Of a DNA stretch of 23,267 nt, positions 1 through 9,264 are shown in pieces. The notes under the pieces were generated by a model. It did no database searches. It was not told where the DNA came from and saw nothing but the letters and a program-made list of their open reading frames with translations. The translations under genes were made by a program, and so were the position numbers. Every line of letters begins with the position of its first letter. Within the stretch, counting starts at the first letter, position 1. Source of the DNA: Mnemiopsis leidyi (taxonomy: Eukaryota; Ctenophora; Tentaculata; Lobata; Bolinopsidae); contig JH153627.1 of assembly GCA_000226015.1 (NCBI GenBank), forward strand, positions 51,764 to 75,030, written 5' to 3'.

Positions 1-65
<65 letters not shown>
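1..65. repeat. (CT)n microsatellite
   Basis: About 32 perfect CT units fill the left edge of the window, followed by a short CA run. The array is cut by the window boundary, so its full length is unknown. Confidence 0.98.
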
Positions 66-72
<7 letters not shown>

Positions 73-1375
73 GGTTGCGAAAACGCCCAGTCTAGGGACG
101 TGGTTTTTGTTTTCATCTGTCAGCCCATTTACCGTGAAACATTTACACGTCGTTTTCCAGGAATTGACTAGAAGTGGAAGTTTGGTATCTTTTAATTTTC
201 ATCTTCCATGGTGAAGAATATATTAATTGGTGCCGAAAGATTTTCATGAGCAATGTGTAACAACGTGTTGTTGTGACTGAGATACCAGCTAACTTGACTC
301 TGGAGCTAGTAGCCAACACTGGCTAATTTTTTTATCTGCGGCATATTTTCCCCACTTTTTAGGCTACCAGTTACCAAATCTAGTGCCTAATTATTTTATC
401 TCGTAATTTTCACAACTTAATGGAGTCCGTGGTGGTCTCCCAGGCCACATTGATTTCCCCAGAAAATCTGTCTCGAAATAAGAAGGCATGAAATAGCGGG
501 GGTGAAGTGTGATGACAGATTCTTCCCATGGTGCCAGTGATGAAGTTTCTGTTTTGTCTTCACCACAGTTTTGAGTTGCCGGGTCGCCATGGTTGTATGT
601 ACATAGTTTTACTCCACATATTCTTGTCAGTGCTGCTCAGTCGTTTCTGCGTCAGGCCCATTCTTCTCCAACAGTGGGCAGTTAGCACGCTGCTCCAAGG
701 CTAAGCAGAGATTGTTGATGTGGAAGATTTACTGCTTTCTTTAAGAAAATCAAGCTGTTGGTCCTTGATTTTATCTGAAAACCAATTTGTGTTTGTCTTA
801 CTGTCACAAGCGAAATATTTATTTTAATCTTAATATTTTAGTTTTTATACTTTAAATTTTGATTTTCTTCTAATTAACGTCAGGTACCTAAGTTACACTG
901 ATTTGAGTTTTAAGTCGATGATTAACCTGGTGGCCGACGTTTTGCCCCAGAAAATCTTGTCCCAGAGCACTGCAACCCAGATATTTAGCCCCAGAGACGT
1001 CCTGCTCCACAGCAGATAACTTCGTTAGGGTTTGGGTTTGGATTAGTGTTTGGGTCAGGGTCGCTGGGTCCAAATATGTGGAAAAAATGTTCTGGGGCAC
1101 GATGTTCTTGGGCAGGACGCTGGGACCCGATTAACCTACAGTAGGAATTTCCTACGAGTAGAATTATCGATGCAGCGCAATTGCTATGGTGTGCGAAGGA
1201 ATTTTTGAGCGATACTAAATATTGTTACTGTTTTAGCTCAATTGTGAGTTGGATAACGAAATGGAGAATATTAATCTTTTTTGTAAAAGCATGATTTATT
1301 ACTGTCATATGGCCGACCTCAGTTACAAATATGTCCAACAGGAACCCTCTGCATATCCTGATCATAGCTTATCGT

Positions 1376-1838
1376 CCCGGTTTCTCTGCAGCAAGAAGCA
1401 TCAATAGATTATGTGGAAGTGAGAAAAAACCTTGAAAACATCAAACCCGACCCCCTCCCAGTCAGCTATCTTGCAATTTAGCTTTGATAGATATCGATAT
1501 GCATGTTGGACCAGACAAACTTTCATCAATAAGTTCTGATCGAGAATTGGATGAAAAAAGCAAAGTTTGCACTAAAATTGGTCTGTACGGAACCCCTTCT
1601 GCTTTCGTACCTTGTCTTACAATTAACATGCCGCACAGCAAGGATTTTCACTGAGTTTTTGACATCAGGATGGTCTGATACCGGATTTTCGGGCTTAGGA
1701 ACGAATCTTGATGAGAACTTCTTTGTGTAACTCCGGTCTGCATGATACGATAACTTCTGAGTTGGTTTGATGTTTTTTAAGTTTTTTTCTCACATCCTCG
1801 TGGTATATTGACGCAGAGAAATCAGGACGAAACCGGGA
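1376..1838. repeat. Diverged inverted repeat pair with about 310-base spacer
   Basis: The segment 1376-1450 on the plus strand and the reverse complement of 1761-1838 share CCCGGTTT, TTTCTCTGC, a GTGAGAAAAAA core and AAACATCAAAC in the same order, with small indels. The minus copy lies in an open frame of 87 residues (1958-1695), while the plus copy has stops. This suggests two opposed, decayed copies of one repeat, possibly a foldback element or a fragment of a transposon gene. The family was not identified. Confidence 0.5.
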
Positions 1839-2164
1839 CTCAAGTGTTATGTCTTTATTTACTGAGCACGTCTTCGTTTTTGATGTTACATTCACTTTTT
1901 TTCTGTTAAACCGACATATTGTAATCGAGCCCCTTTGAGTGTGAAGAACCATGATCATTTTAATTATTTTAATTTTTCATTATCTCTGCCTATTTTTGTC
2001 CAGTGATATCTGAATTGGTGCAATATTAAACTTCAATTTACCGTTTTTAGTTCATATAAGCACTACAACGTTGGGTGTTGATTACTGGTAATGCGATTTA
2101 ATTAAATCGTATTCGAAACTGAGAAAATTAACAGAGCATCCCCCTGCGAATGTAAACTATCGTA

Positions 2165-2268
2165 TAGTATACTGTATACTATACACTGTACAAATCACTG
2201 GACCAGTAAATTGTGTTGTGTAGTATGCTGTATACTATACATTGTACAATTCACTGAACCGGTAAATT
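2165..2268. repeat. Two-copy tandem repeat with palindromic TATAC core
   Basis: Copies at 2165-2212 and 2221-2268 share TAGTAT-CTGTATACTATACA, then TTGTACA-like sequence, TCACTG and GTAAATT. Each copy holds a near-perfect palindrome (AGTATACTGTATACT type) that could extrude as a hairpin. Related TTGTACATTGTAC motifs recur at about 6370, 21558 and 22060, so this may be one member of an interspersed family. Confidence 0.75.
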
Positions 2269-3174
2269 AAAATCTTTGTGGCCCGCAATAGAAAGTTTCA
2301 GAACCTAAGATAGAGCTTAATATTTTTATAACTTGATACTTGTCTCAAATAACGATTTGAATGTCGTTGTTTGGTACCTTATTTTCTGAATTAGTATCCG
2401 TATTCTGTATCCCGTACCCTAGGTCTTTGTTGAACTCTGTTAGTAAAATGTAGCTGTGAAATGTTTGATTTGAATTTTTCATCGTTTAAATTTGCTTATA
2501 CAATGTACAGAACGGTTCTGTTTCATGTTTTTGAGATGCGATATTAAAATTTGTCTCCATTTCAATTTAAAGTGCGGAACTGGTTGGATACTTATGAACC
2601 AGTGGGTATCAACAAATGAAAGATTTCCATTTTTCTGTTTTTTGTTGGACTTCAGATAGATACCACTAAGATAACCGAAGATAGCTAAAAGTGATTTCAT
2701 TACCTTTCGATGATGAGTTAGCAGAAGTAAATGTCGAACGTTTTTCAGTGTTTGTTGTGTTCAGATGTGTGATTATCTTTCTTGATTTTATTATAATACA
2801 GGGTCGAGCCAATCGAAGGACAGTATCTTGCAGAAACAACGAAAACGGTAGTTTTCTCTTTCAAAATGCCAAGGTGTCCCATGTGAATGTGACACTAAGT
2901 GAAACCTATATATAACGAGAATTCCTATTCCCGGTGACAGTGATCTTTTCTTGAAGGGATCGTTTTATTACATAATTGTTCTTCGGTTGGGAAGCCCGAT
3001 ATGCATATAGCAGTTACGGCTTATCTTAAATTCATGGTTAATTTTTATTTTTCATAAAACTTAGTGTTTTACTTACCTCCTTTCACCCGCTCTATGATGG
3101 CATTATTATTGGTCCAAAAAATTGTATTATTGGTAGAAAAAGAGGTTGTACCACGATCAATATAATTTGACTTA

Positions 3175-3267
3175 GCTATTTATCCTACTTCCTAGGTCTG
3201 TAGATGACTATAAGTATATGGCTATTTATCTTACTTTCCTAGGTCTGTAGATGACTATAAGTATATG
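3175..3267 (+). repeat. Tandem duplication (46 + 47 bp) ending at the STAT start codon
   Basis: The segment 3175-3220 is repeated almost exactly at 3221-3267, with one extra T in the second copy. Each copy contains a pyrimidine-rich stretch ending in TTCCTAG, which looks like a 3' splice site, and ends in GTATATG. The ATG in copy two is the STAT start codon at 3265. The ATG in copy one (3218) opens a ten-codon upstream reading frame that stops at 3250. The duplication therefore doubles both a possible 5'-UTR acceptor and a start codon. Confidence 0.85.
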
Positions 3268-6200
3268 GCGCTATGGCAACAGTTATCCACTCTGTCAACG
3301 TGTAGTGTGAGAACGATCCAGGAACTTTATGTCAGCAGCCCTATTAGTATTCTGGTATGTTGCTTTCTTTTATATTTGTTGTTTGTTTGTTGTTTGTTTG
3401 CTTGTTTGTTTGTTTGTTTGTTTGTTTGTTTGTTTGTTTGTTTGTTTGTTTGTTTGTTTGTTTGTTTGTTTGTTTCATTGATTGTTTGTCTATTGTTAGT
3501 TCGTTTAAAAGTTTAAATATTTGACAGTGTTCTTGTCTCTTTGTCTTATTGTTAACATCAGCGTGCCTTTTTCTTTGCTTACTTCGCCAACTACACACAA
3601 AATCTCTGGTCAGGTGCGACACAATTTAGCGGATCACATAGAACAGAGACCATGGGCTCAGTACAATGTCGACGATCCCAATCACCAGCGAGACATTCAG
3701 CAGGAGTTTCACGTAGGTTTCTTTCATCAGTTTTGTTTGTCCGTCAGTTTTATTTTCCAGACAAGTTTTCTTTTTCATGCTAGTTTTATTTCCAGAGCTT
3801 ATTGTAAAATAATTTGAAGTTTATTTTTGTGTCTTCAATCGACAATTTTTCTTACCCTTGAAGTGAAAACTTTATCCTCAGCACTTCCTGAATATGCTGA
3901 AATATAAAATCAACGAGTTGAGAAACAGCGGGGACATGGAGCGAATAATCGACACTTCTCAGCGGCTAGAGGAGCAATATAACCTTCTCAACAACACTTT
4001 CTCTAACAACCCTTGCGAATTTATCAAGAAAATGCAACATCTTCTTAACGAGGTATTTCTAAAATTTCATTACATCGTAAATTTACCCCTCATAGAAATG
4101 AACTAAATGCTTATGATTTCAACGATTTCTAGGGCAATACCAGTAAATGTCAACTTCCAAATTCTCCAATAGCTGTCTTCAGTCAACATCCTGATCTCAT
4201 AAATTTCCCCAGGAAACGAAAATTCTTCGAGCGGCGGATACGGCTGAGTTGGAGGTAAAACCTATCATCGGGGACACCTGGATGGGGGACCTCCAGGGTT
4301 CCCTCTTCTCCCTCTCCTTCAAACATGTCAACGAGCTGAAGTCAAGAATAGACGAGCAGATTAACTGTCTGGACGAGAAAGCTGACTTCAAGAGGTTGAG
4401 TCAAGAGGAGATGCACAGGAAAACTGCCAGCTTCAACGCCAGACAAGCCGAGTTGACTCAAGCTCAACGGGATAGTGTGAGTCGTATATTGCGGTACAGT
4501 TTTTGGGGCGTCAAGAAATCTGCGCATGACCGCAATGTTCCGTCTGCTGAATCTTACCTGGCCTCCTTTCAGTTCAAACAAAATCGAGACAGATTCATGC
4601 GAACTCTACAAGGAATGAACGCTCAAATGGGAGAAGTGGTCGTCGGTCTGTTGACACTTTTTGACGATATTCTGAGGAAACTAAAAGTAGCTCATGACTA
4701 CATCCTAAAGGTATTGCACTAATGATAGCAAGAAGTATTTCCATACCTTATTTGGCACCATTGTATCCGCCATACGTTAGCATTATGGTATCGTGGGAAA
4801 ATTAAAGAAAGACAAAACTTGTATAACCTCCCGGCTCCTGGTTGGTGGTATCTGTTAGACAACAACCCTCCCTTCCAGGAAATAGATGACTGGAAGGAGG
4901 AACAGAGACGGGGCATGATAAGCGGGAAACAGCCGCCCTCCCTAGATTACATAGAGAGAGACGCCTGTCTTCTCGCTGACACGCTCACCTCTTGTGCTGG
5001 CTATTACGCTCGATTGTAAGTTTCGTCATGGTCCAGGTGAAATTGTTGTATTTAAACATTTATATTAAATCTGTGATGGATAAGAGCTTAATCTGCGAGC
5101 TTAAATTCCGCCTCTTGCTGGCCAGTTCAGAAAATAATTCATAATCTCAATAAGTAAACATTTCAGGCAATAAGTAAAAATTTCAGGCAGGACCACTTGG
5201 AGGAGATGGCAGAAAACAGAAACTTGATCACGCATTTTCACAGTGAAATCCTCAACTTTATCAGGGGACTTATGTACAAATGTTTTATCATTGAGAAGCA
5301 ACCACCTCAGGTGCTGTATTTAATGTGCATTACTTCACCGCTTTATTCTTATTTATTGTTAAAGTTACAAGTATTAAATTTCCACGTAGAATAGACAATT
5401 CTTAAAATCATGATTTAAATCCACACAAATATACTCAGGTTCTAAAGCGAGATACCAAGTTTTCTGCCGCCGTTAGGATTATCGCGGGGGAACGTTGGGG
5501 TTTCGCCATCAAACAGCCACTGGTGAGACTAATAACTACTCTTGTTTAAAGCAATGAGCAACTGCTTTATGACCACGTCATTTCCGCTAAGTGCACGGCA
5601 CGTACGACTTGCAATTCTGCGCATAGGACACAAGCTGGGCAATGTCAGCATACATTATCATTATCTTTGTTACCTGGGTACCTCCTTCCTTGTTGTCTTA
5701 ACCAACAACGGAGGGGACCAGACTTATTTTTCGAATATGTGGTGAGGTTAACCTGGAAGATATTCGAAAAACGGCAAGTTACAGAAGATAGACCGTTCGC
5801 CCGACTGCGATTCTTGTTTATCTTATATTGATAAGTGACGAAGGAAGTATAGTTTTGTAAACGCCCCGTTTTACAGTTGAAGGTGTACCTGGTGAACGCA
5901 GAGCAAGCACAAGCCATCCTGAACAGCAACGGAGACGTCAGGGACGTGCAAGTCTGCGGGGACGTCGTCAACGGGGAGAAGGTCAGTCTCGGCTCTTTCT
6001 CAATAATTTCAATATTAATAAGTTGTTGGGGTAGAGTTTGTTCCGAGTCTATGATGGAGTGATCTTTAAGAATAAAGGATTATTAATCTTAGATTTAAAA
6101 AATAGTAATGTACATTTATTACCTGATGAATTGTTACCTCCGCCAGGTGATGGACTACTCGACACAGACAAAGACAGTACACTGTCATCTCAAAAACATG

Positions 6201-9075
6201 GTGGTCAAGAAGCTGTCGAGGGCAGCAGACAGACGGGCAGCTGAGCTGGTCACCGAAGAAAAGTTCGGAGTGTACTTTCAGTGTTTGGTATGTTTAGAGT
6301 GTAGAGTTAGTTTTTTTAAGTTTTGAGTATACATTTAATGTCGGTAAGCTTGGAGTATACTGTGTACATTGTACCTACGCGGAGGTACAGTGTACACGTG
6401 TAAACTAGCTTGAACGTTCGGGCAGGTACACGTGTAAACTAACTGGAATGTTCACGCAGGTACACATGTAAACTAACTAGAACGTTGCGCAGGTACACGT
6501 GTAAACTAACTAGAATAATCGTGCAGGTACATGTGTAAACTAACTAGAATGTTGGCGCAGTTACACGTGTAAACTAACTAGAATGTTCGCGCAGGTACAT
6601 GTGTAAACTAACTAGAATGTTCGCGCAGGTACATGTGTAAACTAACTAGAACGTTCGCGCAGGTACACGTGTAAACTAACTAGAACGTTCGCGCAGGTAC
6701 ACATGTAAACTAACTAGAATGTTGGCGCAGGTACACGTGTAAACTAACTAGAATGTTCGCGCAGGTACACGTGTAAATTAACTAAAACGTTTGCGCAGGT
6801 ACACGTGTAAACTAACTAGAACGTTCGCGCAGGTACACGTGTAAACTAACTAGAACGTTCGCGCAGGTACACGTGTAAACTAACTAGAATGTTCGCGCAG
6901 GTACACGTGCCTTACAAAGAAAGCTACTCTCCCCACCCCCATTCCAGTCGAGCAGATTCCAAAAAGACCCTCCCTGCAGTATCACTACCCGTCACAGTAA
7001 CAGTTCATGGAAGCCAGTCCTCGGCAGCCGAGGCCACCATCTTCTGGGATAACAGTTTTGCTCCAAGAAACAGAGATTCGTTTGCTCATCCAGGCGCTCA
7101 ACCTTGGGGCGAACTAAAGGTAGTTATGATAACCAAGACAGGAGTATAATGGAAAAAAAGCTTCGATACATACAAAGATTATATTTTACATTTCCAGACA
7201 AAAGAGGGAGATCAGTTCTCTTTATCAGCTCCGTAACTGTTTTTCTTATCTTTAGGCTCGTATCAGCGATTGTTTTATGAAGAACACAGACCGGTACCTG
7301 AATGAGGACGCGTTGAGGTACTTAGGAATGAAAGTTCTGAACCTTGATTCAGCAGATGACCTGGACAGTAAACCAGGTACTCTCCCACCACCACTGCAGC
7401 ACCCCTCGAAACATGGCGCCACATCAAACCTTCATCTACCGATTTTTGTGTAATCATCTTAACTTAATGTTTCTCTCTTGCGCTTTACTTATGCTATCCT
7501 GACTTTTATGCCGTATTGACCGACTTTCTAACAGTTTCGTGGCAAGCATTCTCAAAGGACACATTGAAAAAACCAGACAGAACTTTTACCTTTTGGGAAT
7601 GGCTCTACAGTTGTATAGATCTCATAAAGAAACACTTCCTACCCATGTGGAAGGACAATCTTATCGAGGTAATTTAGATATTCTTTAAGATATGATTAAT
7701 GTATATTTTCGATTTTAATTTCCAATTTATTTCGGTCAACTATCCTGGAACTAAAATTGCCTAATGCCTGAATTTTTGACTTATTAATTCGCCTCTCTCC
7801 TCAGGGATTCATATCAAAAGCAAGGACAGAAGCGCTACTTAAATCCGCAGAACCCCATACATTTTTACTTAGATTCTCAGATTCAAATCAAGGTTTGCTG
7901 CTCTTTAATGATTTACCATTGTTTGCCTTGTTTGCATATATACTAATATATATAAACATGATAAGCTCGAGTCTGGAAACCTCAGATTTTTGGCCTTGGA
8001 TAAGAATTAAAATGGAAGAAGTTAGAAGATGGGCAGTGCTTTTGGTTTCTCTTTTTATGAGTTCTGATATCTATAAAGTATCTACAACGCTTTTGTAAAG
8101 GGATATATACTCTGGAACAGAGATATATATACTCTTGAAGGTTTTAAACTTATAATTATCTCCGCGTGCAGGAATGATTTCGATATCCCTAAAGCAGCGA
8201 GATGAGTCAATCAAACATATCATATACTCTGCAGCAGAATTAAAAAGACTTGACTTAGCCCGTGAGTGACATGAGCTTAATTAAATTTAATGTCATCTGA
8301 TTTTTAGAAAAAAGAATATGCTGATTTTCTTTGAAAATTCTGTTTGAATCAAAGTTTGTGCAAAGCCATACCTCCATCAGATGTTTAGAAACACATTTTA
8401 TGAAATTTTCGTGGTTTTGTGTTTCCCGGAATTATTTTAGATGAACGTGTTCAGGTGACACTATCAGTGAATGCTGTTTCGCACTACAAGCTCTTTCAAA
8501 AATAATCAGGACAATAGAATTTGGATATAGGACATTAGATAATTGATATCACACGAATTTTTATTTCAGAGAGAATACTCGACCCCGATGTTTTGAGATA
8601 TTTATACCCCCATCACCCAAAAGAGGTAAGGACTAAAGAAAGCGCACCTCGATAGAAAGTCATGACAACTTGAACCGTACAATTTAAAGTTGCAGCTGGG
8701 TTGATAAATTTAAGTCTGAACTCTTCTGAATAAATTGAAATAGCCGTTTATTTTACACTCTACTACAGCTACTAGACTACTATATAAATATAATAGAATA
8801 CTGAAATCATTCATTCTTGTTTCCAGATGAAGTTTAAGAAGTACTACAAAGCAGTGAAAGAAGAGGTCCCTGGTTACGAGAAGGATTTCATCAGAGCTCA
8901 CATTCCCCTAGAACAGTACGGATCTAATCCATCTACTCCCAGTCCAATTCAACATTCCATCCATGCCAATGATTTTTCAGAAGACATCTTAATGGAAGCT
9001 ATCGATTATGAAAATTTCCACAATATGAACCACCAGTTTGGTAACGAACAGTATATCAATAACACCCGCCAATGA
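3265..9075 (+). CDS. STAT: STAT transcription factor, STAT5/6-like, complete, 17 coding exons
   Basis: Signal transducer and activator of transcription: a cytoplasmic protein that, after tyrosine phosphorylation, dimerises through SH2 and binds DNA in the nucleus. Exons (all GT-AG): 3265-3354, 3614-3712, 3882-4052, 4213-4476, 4573-4710, 4879-5015, 5187-5310, 5439-5522, 5877-5981, 6147-6287, 6901-7119, 7256-7376, 7535-7668, 7805-7892, 8172-8261, 8570-8625, 8827-9075. Phases agree at every junction and give 769 residues, the normal STAT length. The start MALWQQ resembles vertebrate STAT5. In order: N-terminal domain (about 1-120), coiled coil (about 135-330), the conserved FIIEKQPPQVLK (333-344), DNA-binding domain with VTEEKF and VHGSQ (about 486-490), linker with FTFWEW, SH2 with TFLLRFSDS (Arg632 as phosphotyrosine-binding Arg), and GYEKDF with Tyr704 at the activation-tyrosine position. 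Most introns are phase 0. The family is certain; the STAT5/6 subtype is inferred from motif resemblance. Confidence 0.95.
3376..3475 (+). repeat. (TTTG)n microsatellite in STAT intron 1
   Basis: About 24 near-perfect TTTG units lie just downstream of the donor at 3355, inside the first intron. The long Cys-Leu-Phe-Val and Lys-Gln-Thr-Asn reading frames seen here on the two strands are artefacts of the repeat, not genes. Confidence 0.97.
4477..4572 (+). other. STAT: 96-base stop-free in-frame intron of STAT
   Basis: The reading frame from 4213 to 4710 is open throughout, yet a strong donor (GTGAGT at 4477) and a strong acceptor (CCTCCTTTCAG ending at 4572) bound a 96-base segment with both ends in phase 0. 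Removing it brings the coiled-coil spacing close to that of vertebrate STAT5; keeping it inserts 32 residues. I therefore call it an intron, but its retention would give a full-length protein. Confidence 0.75.
5149..5188 (+). repeat. 20-bp tandem duplication that doubles the exon 7 acceptor
   Basis: The 20 bases at 5149-5168 recur at 5169-5188 with one difference. Each copy contains ATTTCAG followed by GC. Only the second acceptor (AG at 5185-5186) gives an open frame after the phase-2 donor at 5015. The first acceptor would add a TAA stop within two codons. Confidence 0.9.
6392..6909 (+). repeat. 34-bp minisatellite, 15 copies plus a partial, in STAT intron 10
   Basis: Fifteen units, 34 bases each (one of 33), run from 6392 to 6900, followed by the first nine bases of a sixteenth. 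Units begin with GTACACGTG, have AAACTAACTAGAA in the middle and end with CGCGCAG. A degenerate earlier unit may lie just before 6392. Each unit thus contains a branch-point-like CTAAC about 17 bases before a terminal CAG, and the CAG of the last unit is the in-phase acceptor of the exon starting at 6901. All frames through the array contain stops, so the repeat is intronic. Confidence 0.97.
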
Positions 9076-9178
9076 TAAGCATTGTTTAGTGCCTGTTGTT
9101 CTTCACGAATAACACGTGTGCTTGCCGGATATCGAACGTAGCGAATCTTACATGTTTAAACTCCTTGAAATTTCAGAG

Positions 9179-9264
9179 TCGACATTATGAAACTCGACAA
9201 TTTGTTCAATGAACCGGAGTCGGCAAATGAGAATGAGTTAATGGAAATCATCTCTTATTTGTAA
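9179..9264 (+). CDS. STAT: Possible alternative last exon of STAT
   Basis: An open segment with an acidic and hydrophobic tail (KLDNLFNEPE, then ENELMEIISYL and a TAA at 9262-9264) follows a TTTCAGAG acceptor. A donor GTAACG at 9041, inside the annotated last exon, ends in phase 1 and joins this exon in frame if the second AG (9177-9178) is used. The product would replace the last 11 residues by 28 residues that resemble a transactivation tail. The composition looks coding, but no transcript evidence is available and the donor is of medium strength. Confidence 0.4.

Larger units (their letters stand above)
66..3174. other. Upstream intergenic region, no supported gene
   Basis: AT-rich DNA upstream of STAT. 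Short open frames occur (for example 1695-1958 minus and 2691-2915 plus), but none shows a recognisable domain or a convincing exon chain. The region holds a diverged inverted repeat pair (1376-1450 and 1761-1838), a stretch of repeated CCCAGA-like motifs near 945-1125, and a two-copy palindromic repeat at 2165-2268. 5' untranslated exons of STAT could lie here but cannot be placed. Confidence 0.6.

Noticed and set aside
1021..1070. Telomere-like GGGTTTGGGTTTGG stretch
   Set aside because: Only a few irregular units, no TTAGGG array; it is part of a decayed repeat region.
888..1100. 70-residue minus-strand frame
   Set aside because: Low-complexity repeats of CCCAGA and TTGGGT type explain it; no domain is visible.
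3344..3622. Lys-Gln-Thr-Asn and Cys-Leu-Phe-Val repeat proteins on either strand
   Set aside because: They are translations of the intronic TTTG microsatellite.
6392..6909. CRISPR array
   Set aside because: The units are contiguous 34-bp tandem copies without variable spacers, within an intron of an animal gene.
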